Assembly (NCBI GenBank): GCA_902779165.1
Contig: CACZAN010000014.1
Coordinates: 1 to 64,000 of the forward strand
Direction: 5' to 3'
DNA length: 64,000 bases
From: an uncultured Bacteroidales bacterium
GTDB lineage: Bacteria > Bacteroidota > Bacteroidia > Bacteroidales > Bacteroidaceae
This document shows positions 56,735 to 64,000 of the stretch, piece by piece. Under the pieces are notes generated by a model, which did not search any database, was not told the DNA's origin, and worked only from the letters and a program-made list of their open reading frames with translations. Position 1 is the stretch's first letter. Each line of letters starts with the position of its first letter. Made by a program: the position numbers and the translations under genes.

Positions 56735-57465
56735 TGCTTCCTCTTTCCGATTTCTATCACTTTGCTATAGATGTCGCGGACTTGAACACGATATTTCTCA
56801 AATTCAGTATAATTCCCATTGTTAATATGGATTTGTCCCTCCACGACCGCTCCAGACTCCGAGAGCTGTGAAGCCCGATGCTGATTACTGAGCAGCGGGT
56901 TATCCTGAACATCTTTGCTTGACATAACCCAATAATCAATCTTATCGCGCCAAACTGCTATCCATACGAAAACATCGCAACAACCGGGTTTGAGCTGCTG
57001 ATAATTCATATCGAATTTAGATTTGCTGTTGCTGGCCAGTGCTTTATTTGCCAACGTGTCACCACCTATCTTTTTAACAGCTCGCGAAGCTTTTACTTCA
57101 ACATGAATGTCACCTAATAGCAAGTCGTATTCGCCAGAATAAGTGGGGTCTAATGACTTTGTCGGTATCTTGAACTCAGGAACGTGTTCCATTAAATGTT
57201 GTTGCCCCCATGTTTCACCAAATGTACGTGGTGCCAGTTCAAACAGATGTAAGTATTTGTTACGCTGTAAATACTCTGCCCGTATTTCCAAATACTCATC
57301 TAATGTAATGATTTCTTTTGCAATGAGATGAGAGATGGTGTACTCAAATTTATTAAATGGGTATACAGTATACAGTTTGTCTAATACGGAATCACTTAAC
57401 TGTACTCTTTCTTCGGTGGAAAGATTCTTTTTGTATGATTCAAGTTCTTTAATTAAAGTTTCCAT
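56731..57465 (-). CDS. Restriction endonuclease-like protein, paralogue 1 (244 aa)
   Basis: A PD-(D/E)xK core is visible: GEYDLLLGDIHVEVKAS gives Asp, then Glu-x-Lys. It is framed by ELAPRTFGETWG and by YQQLKPGCCDVFVWIAVWRDKIDYWVM. The next upstream gene has the same three blocks in the same order, so the two arose by duplication. It lies 1 bp after paralogue 2 and overlaps the methyltransferase. Recognition sequence is unknown. Confidence 0.85.
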   Translation of the reverse strand: METLIKELESYKKNLSTEERVQLSDSVLDKLYTVYPFNKFEYTISHLIAKEIITLDEYLEIRAEYLQRNKYLHLFELAPRTFGETWGQQHLMEHVPEFKIPTKSLDPTYSGEYDLLLGDIHVEVKASRAVKKIGGDTLANKALASNSKSKFDMNYQQLKPGCCDVFVWIAVWRDKIDYWVMSSKDVQDNPLLSNQHRASQLSESGAVVEGQIHINNGNYTEFEKYRVQVRDIYSKVIEIGKRKQ

Positions 57466-57466
57466 A

Positions 57467-58279
57467 TTATTTTGCTTCTTTTATTTTTTCAATCAATGTT
57501 TCTATTGAAGCTCTATATTGCTGTAGATCTTTATAATGATTGTTGGTTACAAAAATTTGACCTTCAGGAACTTTTCCACCTTTCCCTCCTTGATGTTGCG
57601 TACCCATATACAATTTCCCATCAGGTAAAACAATGCTATCTTTAGGTTTCCTACGAGGAGCATTTTTAGGTCTCATGACAATTTTTGAAGAAGGTATAAC
57701 CCATATATCTATATCGTCAAGCCAAACTGCAATCCAGATAAACACATCACAGCATGAAGGTTTAAGCTGCTGAAAATTCATTTCAAAGCTTAGCTTTTTA
57801 ATTGCGTTGGATATTTCTTCTTCTGTACCCTGCGGCTTTTTTAAGGCTTTTTCTATTAAAATGCGATCTGGGTCTTTGTCTGCAACATGTGACGATTTTA
57901 CCTCAATTTTAATACCTTCATTATTTTCTGTTGGCAGCCATAAATCAAACAGACTAGTGTATCCATCTTTTTGGGGTGGATCTGTGAGTATTCCTTCTTT
58001 TTTTTTCTTCAACCAATCTTCTCCCCATGTCTGGCCAAAAGTTCGAGGTGCCATCTCAAATAAATCCAGATTAGGATTTCTCTTAAAATACTCGTCTCTA
58101 ATACTCACATATTCTTCATATGAAAGGTCACCTTTTTTCAGAAGAACGGAGAAAATGTTGGTATAACGATTGAATGGGTATTTTGAGCACGAATCCAAAT
58201 GTCTTTCTTCCACAAGTTGTTGTGCAGCTTGTGAAAGTTTCTTCTTTAATTCTTCTATTCTTTCTTTAAGTTTTTCCAT
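57467..58279 (-). CDS. Restriction endonuclease-like protein, paralogue 2 (270 aa)
   Basis: It shares with its neighbour the blocks EMAPRTFGQTWGE, SLFDLWLPTENNEGIKIEVKSS (PD-(D/E)xK: Asp, Glu-x-Lys) and FQQLKPSCCDVFIWIAVWLDDIDIWVIPSS. It has an extra insert of Lys, Gly and Pro-rich sequence near residues 195-230 that paralogue 1 lacks. The N-terminus is a coiled helix (EKLKERIEELKKKLSQAAQQL). Two such subunits may form a heterodimer that cuts an asymmetric site. The gene is 8 bp after the large methyltransferase. Confidence 0.85.
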   Translation of the reverse strand: MEKLKERIEELKKKLSQAAQQLVEERHLDSCSKYPFNRYTNIFSVLLKKGDLSYEEYVSIRDEYFKRNPNLDLFEMAPRTFGQTWGEDWLKKKKEGILTDPPQKDGYTSLFDLWLPTENNEGIKIEVKSSHVADKDPDRILIEKALKKPQGTEEEISNAIKKLSFEMNFQQLKPSCCDVFIWIAVWLDDIDIWVIPSSKIVMRPKNAPRRKPKDSIVLPDGKLYMGTQHQGGKGGKVPEGQIFVTNNHYKDLQQYRASIETLIEKIKEAK

Positions 58280-58287
58280 AATCCGAA

Positions 58288-60012
58288 TTACAATTTAGAG
58301 TAAATGTAGATCTGCTCTGTTGGCGTGATACCAAAAATTGAATATACGGCACTATCAAGACGCCGTTGATGTTCTTCCGAATAATCTGCCGATTGGAAAG
58401 TTGTCACCAAATCACTAAGTTCTCGATCTTGTTCGGTAGTTAATTTAGGGAAAGGCAACGCCTGAAGATTACCCTTCAAAACCTTAATGTCGGGAAACTT
58501 CATGGAATAGTAATAATGATATAGTGTCGAGTTTAATAGTGCTGCAACACTTTTTACAGTGATGCCGTCTAAATCGGGAATAAGGATATTAGCACTATTT
58601 AGGCAAAGGCATTGTTTGTCATCGTATGCCACAATGGGGTATTTTGCAATAAACCTGTAAATCAATTTCTCTGGAGCACGGAAATATTCAATCTTAGCAC
58701 ATTGTTGGAAAGTCTCTGGTGCAAATAGGATGTATGCAGATTCTTCTTCAAGGGAGAATGGCTTTACATGCTTACCAGAATATACAGGTTCTAGTCCAGG
58801 TCCTATTTCTTTTTTTACTTTTTTCTTATTGTCCCCGGTAACGATTCCTAGTGCCCATAGACTATGTGTTAAATCATCATGACGTGATAGCTCCATTTTT
58901 TTTATGATGGATTCATCCAACGTATTCATCGCCTCGATAACGATATTACCATAACGGCAATCTTCATCAGATAATTGAATGTCTGTTTGGGTTTCGCCAT
59001 TTGTTACACGATAAGTTTGGCTTTCGGTACGACCAGAAGTCAATTTAATGCTAAAGAAATCTGTGAAGACCCCATCAAATCGTTTATTGTACAGGTCTAT
59101 TTGACGAATGGTTGCAGAAGATAAGATGTAACTTCGTATATCGCTATGAGCCTTTATTTTCAACAAAGATGTTGGAAGAAGGAAATAAAGAGTACCTGTC
59201 TCTTTCAGACGGCTCAAAGCTTCTATCAGAACCATTGAAGCTCTTTCTTTCGATTTTACCAAAGGATAACTTGTCGTATATCTACCAGCCTTGTCACTAC
59301 CCCATGGAGGATTTGTGTATATATTATCAAATCTGAGAGGAATATCTTGCAGGTCATTTTCGAATAGGTCCTTCTTGAGAAAGTCTATACAATACACATG
59401 AGGAGTGAAAACAACATCCGAATACTTGGCAAGCAAGTTAGCCGAAGCTATCATCACAGCAATGGGATTGATATCAAAGCCATAGAGATTATTCGGATTA
59501 TTTGTTGAAACGCCTAGCAGGAAAGCACCACTACCACAACATGGATCTAAAAATGTTTCATTCTCGGACAGCTCTTTGTAGTCAAGCATGTATTCCACCA
59601 CTTTCTTGTTTGTGTAGTACTGTCCAGTAACATTTCGTTCACCTTCTGTTATCCACGATTGATATATGAATCCCAAGATATCCTCTTTTGAATCCCAAAG
59701 CCCATCAGGCACAGGAATCTCTATGTAATCTAGCCCCTGATACTTGTTCAGGAATTTCTTGACATGAGGTTGGTGGATAAGCCGCCTATGAGTAAATAAC
59801 GAAATAATAAGAGAGTACATGATACTCTCTATTGAACATGGCATCTTAGAGATAATATCAAGTAGCTCATTGGCTTTTTCATCATCTACATAATTGACAG
59901 CTTTTACATGCTTGAGGGATCTAGTTTTATTCGCCCTTTTCGTCAATTTTTCTTTGGCATCACTACTTAGCTTCTTCCAATTATATGCGGTTGCTTTACT
60001 TATCGTTAACAT
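58288..60012 (-). CDS. N-6 DNA methyltransferase, TaqI-like with specificity domain (574 aa)
   Basis: ATG 60012 is chosen because a GTG start at 60042 would overlap the -7 box. A short HTH-like start (TISKATAYNWKKLS) is followed by a helical part, then VTGQYYTNKKVVEYM, the SAM motif FLDPCCGSGAFLLG, FDINPIAV and the catalytic NPPW. The order SAM site then NPPW is the gamma type. The second half has a TaqI-like specificity domain (YSGKHVKPFSLEEE, LIYRFIAKYPIVAYD, LPFPKL). It is the first gene of the operon and protects one or both strands of the target. Confidence 0.9.
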   Translation of the reverse strand: MLTISKATAYNWKKLSSDAKEKLTKRANKTRSLKHVKAVNYVDDEKANELLDIISKMPCSIESIMYSLIISLFTHRRLIHQPHVKKFLNKYQGLDYIEIPVPDGLWDSKEDILGFIYQSWITEGERNVTGQYYTNKKVVEYMLDYKELSENETFLDPCCGSGAFLLGVSTNNPNNLYGFDINPIAVMIASANLLAKYSDVVFTPHVYCIDFLKKDLFENDLQDIPLRFDNIYTNPPWGSDKAGRYTTSYPLVKSKERASMVLIEALSRLKETGTLYFLLPTSLLKIKAHSDIRSYILSSATIRQIDLYNKRFDGVFTDFFSIKLTSGRTESQTYRVTNGETQTDIQLSDEDCRYGNIVIEAMNTLDESIIKKMELSRHDDLTHSLWALGIVTGDNKKKVKKEIGPGLEPVYSGKHVKPFSLEEESAYILFAPETFQQCAKIEYFRAPEKLIYRFIAKYPIVAYDDKQCLCLNSANILIPDLDGITVKSVAALLNSTLYHYYYSMKFPDIKVLKGNLQALPFPKLTTEQDRELSDLVTTFQSADYSEEHQRRLDSAVYSIFGITPTEQIYIYSKL

Positions 60013-60041
60013 ATGATATATGATATGCACAATTTTGGCCA

Positions 60042-60049
60042 CAAAAGTA
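60042..60049 (-). promoter_or_regulatory. -7 box of the restriction-modification operon
   Basis: The complement is TACTTTTG, 29 bp before ATG 60012. The -33 region is AT-rich without a clean TTTG. From 60050 to 60187 I see no gene. Confidence 0.65.
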
Positions 60050-60187
60050 CAAATAAAAAGCGAGAATAATTCAGTTCTCCTGAAAAATCACATTATTATT
60101 CGCAAGAGGAAACCATTTTTAACAGATTGGCAAGGCAGAATGACGGTAAGCGAAGAGCCTTCTCGAACATGTTATCAGAGCAGAGAC

Positions 60188-60556
60188 TCATTTCACGATC
60201 TGATAGCCGGCGACGACGGCGACGAGGCCCAAAGCAAGGCTGGCAAGGGTGTAGAGGACGGCGGAGAGGGGTGAGCCATCGCGGCCCAGGAGGAGGTTCT
60301 CGTTCATAAAAGTGGAGAAGGTGGTGAAGCCGCCACAGAAGCCGGTGACCAAGAGGAGCTTGGCGGTCGGGGAAATCTGCCCGCCCAGCGACAGCCCCGA
60401 GAGCAGCCCTATGAGGAAACAGCCCAGGACATTGACGGCCATCGTCCCCCAGGGGAACGGGGTTCCCACCCACGACAGCAGGGCCTTGCCCACGAGGTAG
60501 CGGGCTCCGCCTCCGAAGAAGCTGCCGAGGCAGACAAGGAATAGTTCTTTCAACAT
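60188..60556 (-). CDS. crcB: Fluoride channel CrcB/Fluc (122 aa)
   Basis: ATG 60556 gives the standard start MLKELFLVCLGSFFGGGARY; an open extension upstream is not family sequence. Four membrane spans are present with GTMAVNVLGCFLIG (the conserved Asn) and the GFCGGFTTFSTF signature of the fluoride pore with its break in helix 3. It exports fluoride as a dual-topology dimer. It is the last gene of the leftward head-group-type cluster, separated by 82 bp. No fluoride riboswitch was recognised. Confidence 0.92.
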   Translation of the reverse strand: MLKELFLVCLGSFFGGGARYLVGKALLSWVGTPFPWGTMAVNVLGCFLIGLLSGLSLGGQISPTAKLLLVTGFCGGFTTFSTFMNENLLLGRDGSPLSAVLYTLASLALGLVAVVAGYQIVK

Positions 60557-60638
60557 CCGGACGGGTTGCTTTTGGTTCAGGGACTCACCGCCTCCTCCGG
60601 AACACACCATCAGGCTTTCGGCGGGGGCGGGACGGTGT

Positions 60639-61361
60639 CTACGGCAGGATGGTCTGATTCCTGACGTGCTCGTAGTCCTCGGGGGTGTCGATTTCGTAGG
60701 AGTAGTAGTGGGTGGTATCCACCACGCGGAAGGTGTGGCCCTGGGGTATCAGACGCTCGAAGGCGCGCTCGTAGAAGACGTCGATGAGGTTCTCGCGGAG
60801 TATCATCTGGTCGAGTTCGCGGTAGAGGGCCTGGCTGTAGGCGGCACTCATCTTCTCGATGCCCACAGACTCCCCGAGGGCATCCTCGGGCCGGCAGGTC
60901 TTGTTGATCTCGGTGATGTGGAGGTCGGCATCGACGATGACCTTGATTTCCTCCTCGCCGCACTTGTGGCAGTTGACGGCCAGGGCGGATTCAGGCTCCT
61001 GGGCGATGCGGGCAACGACGGCGGGATCGCAGAAGATGTCGCTGTCCATGAGCAGGAACTCCTTGCCTCGCACGACCTCGCCTGCCATCCAGAGGGAATA
61101 GATGTTGTTGTTGTGCTCGTAGTCGGCGTTATGAAGGAAATGGAAGTGGAGAGCGGAATAATGGGAGGTGAGGAAATCGCGGATCATGTCGGCGCGATAG
61201 CCGGTGACCACCACGAACTCGCTGATGCCTGCCTGACGCATGGCCTCGACGGTACGCTCCAACAGGGTGCGCCCTCCTACCGTGAGCAGGCACTTAGGCT
61301 GGGTATCTGTGAGCGGGCGCAGACGTTTTGCCATTCCCGCAGCCAAAATGACTCCAATCAT
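60639..61361 (-). CDS. Sugar/choline-phosphate nucleotidyltransferase, LicC-like (240 aa)
   Basis: The N-terminal signature LAAGMAKRLRPLTDTQPKCLL is that of NTP transferases, followed by VVVTGYRADMI, NADYEHNNNIYSLWMAG and LLMDSDIFCDPAV (metal Asp), and KVIVDADLHITEINK. The NNxxSLW pattern is typical of phosphocholine or phosphonate cytidylyltransferases. With an aminotransferase, a flippase-like protein and a CDP-alcohol phosphatidyltransferase next to it, it probably makes a CDP-activated amino-alcohol head group. Confidence 0.85.
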   Translation of the reverse strand: MIGVILAAGMAKRLRPLTDTQPKCLLTVGGRTLLERTVEAMRQAGISEFVVVTGYRADMIRDFLTSHYSALHFHFLHNADYEHNNNIYSLWMAGEVVRGKEFLLMDSDIFCDPAVVARIAQEPESALAVNCHKCGEEEIKVIVDADLHITEINKTCRPEDALGESVGIEKMSAAYSQALYRELDQMILRENLIDVFYERAFERLIPQGHTFRVVDTTHYYSYEIDTPEDYEHVRNQTILP

Positions 61362-61386
61362 TGTATTGCTTTTTGGGGGAAGTTAT

Positions 61387-61502
61387 GCCGCTATGCGGCG
61401 GAAGTTAATGGAATTTATTGAAGTTTTGGAACTGTATTCTTCTGTGACCAGAGGTCACTTAACTTCTGTCGCGCAGCGACTTAACTCCTGCCGCGCAGCG
61501 GC
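61387..61502. repeat. Hairpin series with constant linkers and varying stems
   Basis: Hairpins lie at 61387-61399 (GCCGCTATGCGGC), 61444-61458 (GTGACCAGAGGTCAC), 61468-61480 (GTCGCGCAGCGAC) and 61490-61502 (GCCGCGCAGCGGC). The linkers are TTAACTTCT or TTAACTCCT, inverted before the first one. Stem bases change in pairs while linkers stay constant. Confidence 0.85.
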
Positions 61503-61511
61503 TTAACTTCT

Positions 61512-62552
61512 TTAACTTCTATCTCTATACACTTTCAGTATTGTATCTACCACGGTCTGGGTCTGTTCCTTGCGCCCCAAGGTGATGCGGAGGCAGGATT
61601 CGAGGCCCTTGTCGGTCATGAACTTGATCTTGTAGTCCTGAACCTTCAGGGCAGCCATGAGGGCATCCTTGATTTCTATGGGGTACTTGATGAGGATGAA
61701 GTTGGCGACGGACTTGTAGACCTTGAAGCCCGGCAGCTGGCCGAGTTCTTTCTTATAGAGCTGGCGCCCCCATTCCATATCGTCGGCCACCTGACGGTAG
61801 TGCTCGTCGCTGTCGAGAGCTGCCAGGGCCACAGCCTCGGAGAAGCGGTTGTAGCCGAGGTATTTGTTGACGTAGCTGAGGAACTGGTCGTGGCCCTTGC
61901 CGATGAATCCGAAGCCACAGCGCAGGCCGGGCAGCCCGTAGAACTTCGAGAGGGTGCGCGAGATGATCAGGTTGCTGTATTTCTCCACCAGCGGAGCGAT
62001 GTAGGCGGTATCGGTGGAGATGAAGCTGGCGTAGGCCTCGTCGATGAGCACCATCGTGTCCTCGGGGATATGCTCCATGATGCGTCCTATTTCGTCGGGC
62101 GTCAGGCCGTTGCCCGTGGGGTTGTTGGGCGACGCCAGCAGCAGCATGCGCGGATGCACGCGGTTGGTGTAGGCAATGACCTCGTCGATGTCGTAGGCGA
62201 AGGTGTCTGCCTGCTCGTGGAGGGGATACATCTCGAAGGTGCCTCCGCACTCGCTGGCCACGCGGTTGTAGTACCACCAGGAGAACTCGGGGATGAGGAT
62301 CTTCTTGTTGTCGCCCAGCATCAGGAAGTAGTGGATGGCATTCTTCAGCATGTCCTCGCCGCCATAGGTCAGCAGCACCTGTTCTTCGGGCACGCCGTAG
62401 ATTTCGCTTACGCGGACGGAGATGACACTTTTCTTGCCCTCATCGTAGATACGGGTGTAGAAGCAGAGCGTTTTCGGGTCGAAGTTCTTTATGGCATCGA
62501 CCACCTTCTGGCTCGGCTCGAAGTTGAATTCGTTTCTGTCGAGAAAATTCAT
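61512..62552 (-). CDS. Class I/II PLP aminotransferase, HisC/CobD-like (346 aa)
   Basis: Fold-type I motifs are present: LLTYGGEDMLKNAIHY, ASPNNPTGNG, LIDEAYASF and the PLP lysine region RTLSKFYGLPGLRCGFGF. The protein is the length of HisC but lacks a his operon around it. Such enzymes occur beside or fused to cytidylyltransferases in phosphonate and amino-alcohol head-group pathways. It lies upstream of the nucleotidyltransferase, separated by the hairpin repeats. Confidence 0.87.
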   Translation of the reverse strand: MNFLDRNEFNFEPSQKVVDAIKNFDPKTLCFYTRIYDEGKKSVISVRVSEIYGVPEEQVLLTYGGEDMLKNAIHYFLMLGDNKKILIPEFSWWYYNRVASECGGTFEMYPLHEQADTFAYDIDEVIAYTNRVHPRMLLLASPNNPTGNGLTPDEIGRIMEHIPEDTMVLIDEAYASFISTDTAYIAPLVEKYSNLIISRTLSKFYGLPGLRCGFGFIGKGHDQFLSYVNKYLGYNRFSEAVALAALDSDEHYRQVADDMEWGRQLYKKELGQLPGFKVYKSVANFILIKYPIEIKDALMAALKVQDYKIKFMTDKGLESCLRITLGRKEQTQTVVDTILKVYRDRS

Positions 62553-62586
62553 AGTTCTATCTATTATGTTGTTAATTCTTGCGTTG

Positions 62587-63627
62587 TTAATTCTTGTCTA
62601 ATTTCATCAGCAGGAGTCCTATCAGGATCCAGAAAATCTCGCGCACACGGCAGATGATGCTCACGAAGATGCCGAAGGCTGCCGACAGGCCGAGAGCCGC
62701 GATGGAGAGCACGAAGCCGCCTTCCTGCACCCCCAACTGCATGGGCAGGAATCCGATGAGGTTGGCAAAGAGCGTCGTGAACGAGACGATGAGGAAACCG
62801 TGGAGGAACGTGAGCAACAGCCCCGAGAAGCCTCCGCCGCAGTCGATGCCGAAGAGCAGCAGCATGAACATCACCTCGCTGCTCTGGATGACGCGCGAGA
62901 GGTATTCCAGCAGCAGGCTGTAGTAGAACGCCCGTTTGTCCTCGGCATGGAGGGCGGCAATCTGCTCGTCGATATTATGCAGGGCCTCGGCGTGTTTCTC
63001 CTGGAAGCGGCTGCTCCAGCCCTTCAGGCCGGGGATGTGGCCTATCCAGCGGATGACATTGGCGGCCAGCCCATTGCGGTAGCCTTTTGAGAAGAGGTAA
63101 AAGGCGACGAGGCAGAAGGCGATGACGATGCCCAGCAGGATGGCGATAGTGCGGTTGATGGGCAGGTCGCCGACAGCGGCCAGCGCCAGGTAGATGAAGA
63201 TGCTGGAGAACCAGTACCAGAAATGGGCGAAGAAATGCATCATCGCATAGAGGATGACCGACGAGGTGGCACGCTGATTGCCGATGTCCTTCGACAGCTC
63301 CATGATGCGGTAGGGCTCGCCGCCCAGACCTCCCACGGGCGTAGCGTAGTTCAGGGCATAGCCGGTGATGGTCAGGCGGTAGATGCGCCAGAAGCTGATA
63401 TGCCTGCCCTCTTCGCTCTTGCTGCAGATGATGGCGCGCCACGAGAGGGCGTTGATGGCATAGATGATGATCCATACGCCCACGATGGGAATCAGCCAGT
63501 AGCCCGCATGGCAGATATACTGCCACAGCTCGACGAAGCTGACATCGAAGGTGAACAGCATCACCACCACGGCAGCTAAGCCGAGGAAGAAGAACAGGTT
63601 ATTCAGTTTTTGCTTCGTCCACTTCAT
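62587..63627 (-). CDS. Lysylphosphatidylglycerol synthase TM-region family protein (346 aa)
   Basis: Eight or so hydrophobic spans fit the UPF0104/AglD2-type flippase-like family: NNLFFFLGLAAVVVMLFTFD, YATPVGGLGGEPYRI (the family motif), SVILYAMMHFFAHFWYW and NLIGFLPMQLGVQEGGFVLSIA. These integral membrane proteins are found beside lipid head-group and glycolipid genes and may move or bind lipids. It follows the CDP-alcohol phosphatidyltransferase by 12 bp and precedes the aminotransferase in one leftward operon. Confidence 0.85.
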   Translation of the reverse strand: MKWTKQKLNNLFFFLGLAAVVVMLFTFDVSFVELWQYICHAGYWLIPIVGVWIIIYAINALSWRAIICSKSEEGRHISFWRIYRLTITGYALNYATPVGGLGGEPYRIMELSKDIGNQRATSSVILYAMMHFFAHFWYWFSSIFIYLALAAVGDLPINRTIAILLGIVIAFCLVAFYLFSKGYRNGLAANVIRWIGHIPGLKGWSSRFQEKHAEALHNIDEQIAALHAEDKRAFYYSLLLEYLSRVIQSSEVMFMLLLFGIDCGGGFSGLLLTFLHGFLIVSFTTLFANLIGFLPMQLGVQEGGFVLSIAALGLSAAFGIFVSIICRVREIFWILIGLLLMKLDKN

Positions 63628-63639
63628 GGGGTTACAGCA

Positions 63640-64000
63640 TTAAAGGGTGTCGGCAATCTGACGGGAGAAGTTCTCGTGGCGGCGCCGGACGTATTCCGTG
63701 AGCAGGCCCATGGCGACGATCTCGAACACGAAAGTCAGCACGGGCACATCGAGCAGACAGAACACGAAGAACCAGAAGGAACGGAAGTTGAAGGTCAGCA
63801 GGCCATTCCACTTCATCAGCGCCAGGGAGTTGTCGTGGAACTGCCGGCGCGCCGCCTCCGGCATCTGATCCACGCCGCCATACTTCTCGCGCAAGGTGGC
63901 CATCAGCCGCTGGAACTGCGGCGTGGCCTTCTCCTGCTTCAAGGTATAGCCGATGTATGATTTCTGGAACGAACGCTCGTAGGCGGGCGTGTCTGCCGGC
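63640..64000 (-). CDS. CDP-alcohol phosphatidyltransferase family protein, C-terminal part (partial)
   Basis: The frame is open to the right edge of the window and ends at 63640. The visible 119 residues start PADTPAYERSFQKSYIGYTL, then KYGGVDQMPEAARRQF, two membrane spans (TFNFRSFWFFVFCLLDVPVL and VFEIVAMGLLTEYV) and YVRRRHENFSRQI. This matches the C-terminal half of Bacteroidales CDP-alcohol phosphatidyltransferase-like proteins; the catalytic DG...AR...G..D motif would lie outside the window. It is the first visible gene of the head-group operon. Confidence 0.7.
   Translation of the reverse strand, partial: PADTPAYERSFQKSYIGYTLKQEKATPQFQRLMATLREKYGGVDQMPEAARRQFHDNSLALMKWNGLLTFNFRSFWFFVFCLLDVPVLTFVFEIVAMGLLTEYVRRRHENFSRQIADTL

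Overview
The window looks like a chromosomal segment of a Bacteroidales bacterium, most likely Prevotella-like. This rests on many TAnnTTTG -7 promoter boxes (several with TTTG exactly 19 bp upstream), a GldH lipoprotein, a RicT/PSP1-GldH-HolB-MetF neighbourhood, Mfa2-like fimbrial lipoproteins, type IX secretion-type C-termini, a DUF3316-S41-topoisomerase IV block, HU-HIG and DUF4248 proteins, and many secreted glycoside hydrolases. No rRNA, tRNA or CRISPR array was recognised.

Layout. 1-5.4 kb: a 42-bp tandem array, a GNAT/small-protein pair, two surface lipoproteins of fimbrial type, then a non-coding island with a possible leftward ncRNA and an 820-bp region bounded by 51-bp inverted repeats. 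5.4-17.8 kb: GH43 and patatin genes, a lipid-linked polysaccharide flippase, gldH, ricT, holB, metF, fumarase, a secreted endonuclease/phosphatase-fold protein, rsgA and frr. 18-27.5 kb: one long rightward run of VTC-domain protein, DUF4956 membrane protein, DUF2490 barrel, small type IX cargo, carbohydrate-binding protein and two GH2 enzymes. 27.5-37.5 kb: Fur, xseB, ilvE, trmB, then a leftward topoisomerase IV A-DUF3316-S41 operon divergent from glyS and an FKBP lipoprotein. 38-48 kb: a giant secreted protein with a long structured RNA leader and a 63-aa partner, a beta-propeller glycosidase-like protein, mazG and valS. 48.3-60 kb: an accessory region with a 30-aa hydrophobic peptide, a lysis-like set (2-TM protein and amidase fused to a spanin-like tail), HU-HIG, DUF4248, a CHC2 primase, a DUF3987-like ATPase, a UmuD-like protein, and a visibly AT-rich restriction-modification operon with two methyltransferases and two paralogous nucleases. 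60-64 kb: crcB and a lipid head-group type cluster cut by the window edge.

The most striking feature cuts across all of this. Short GC-rich palindromes, usually in inverted pairs, are embedded in frame in coding sequence, including housekeeping genes (ricT, holB, metF, mazG, valS three times) and two exported proteins. At holB, metF and valS the start codon lies in the spacer between the two arms, so the protein gains an N-terminal peptide read from the element. This resembles a REP/BIME-like element that tolerates or even uses translation. Other repeat families (AT-rich 8-9 bp words, multi-hairpin cassettes, hairpins with covarying stems) fill the intergenic spaces, and one supplies part of a signal peptide.
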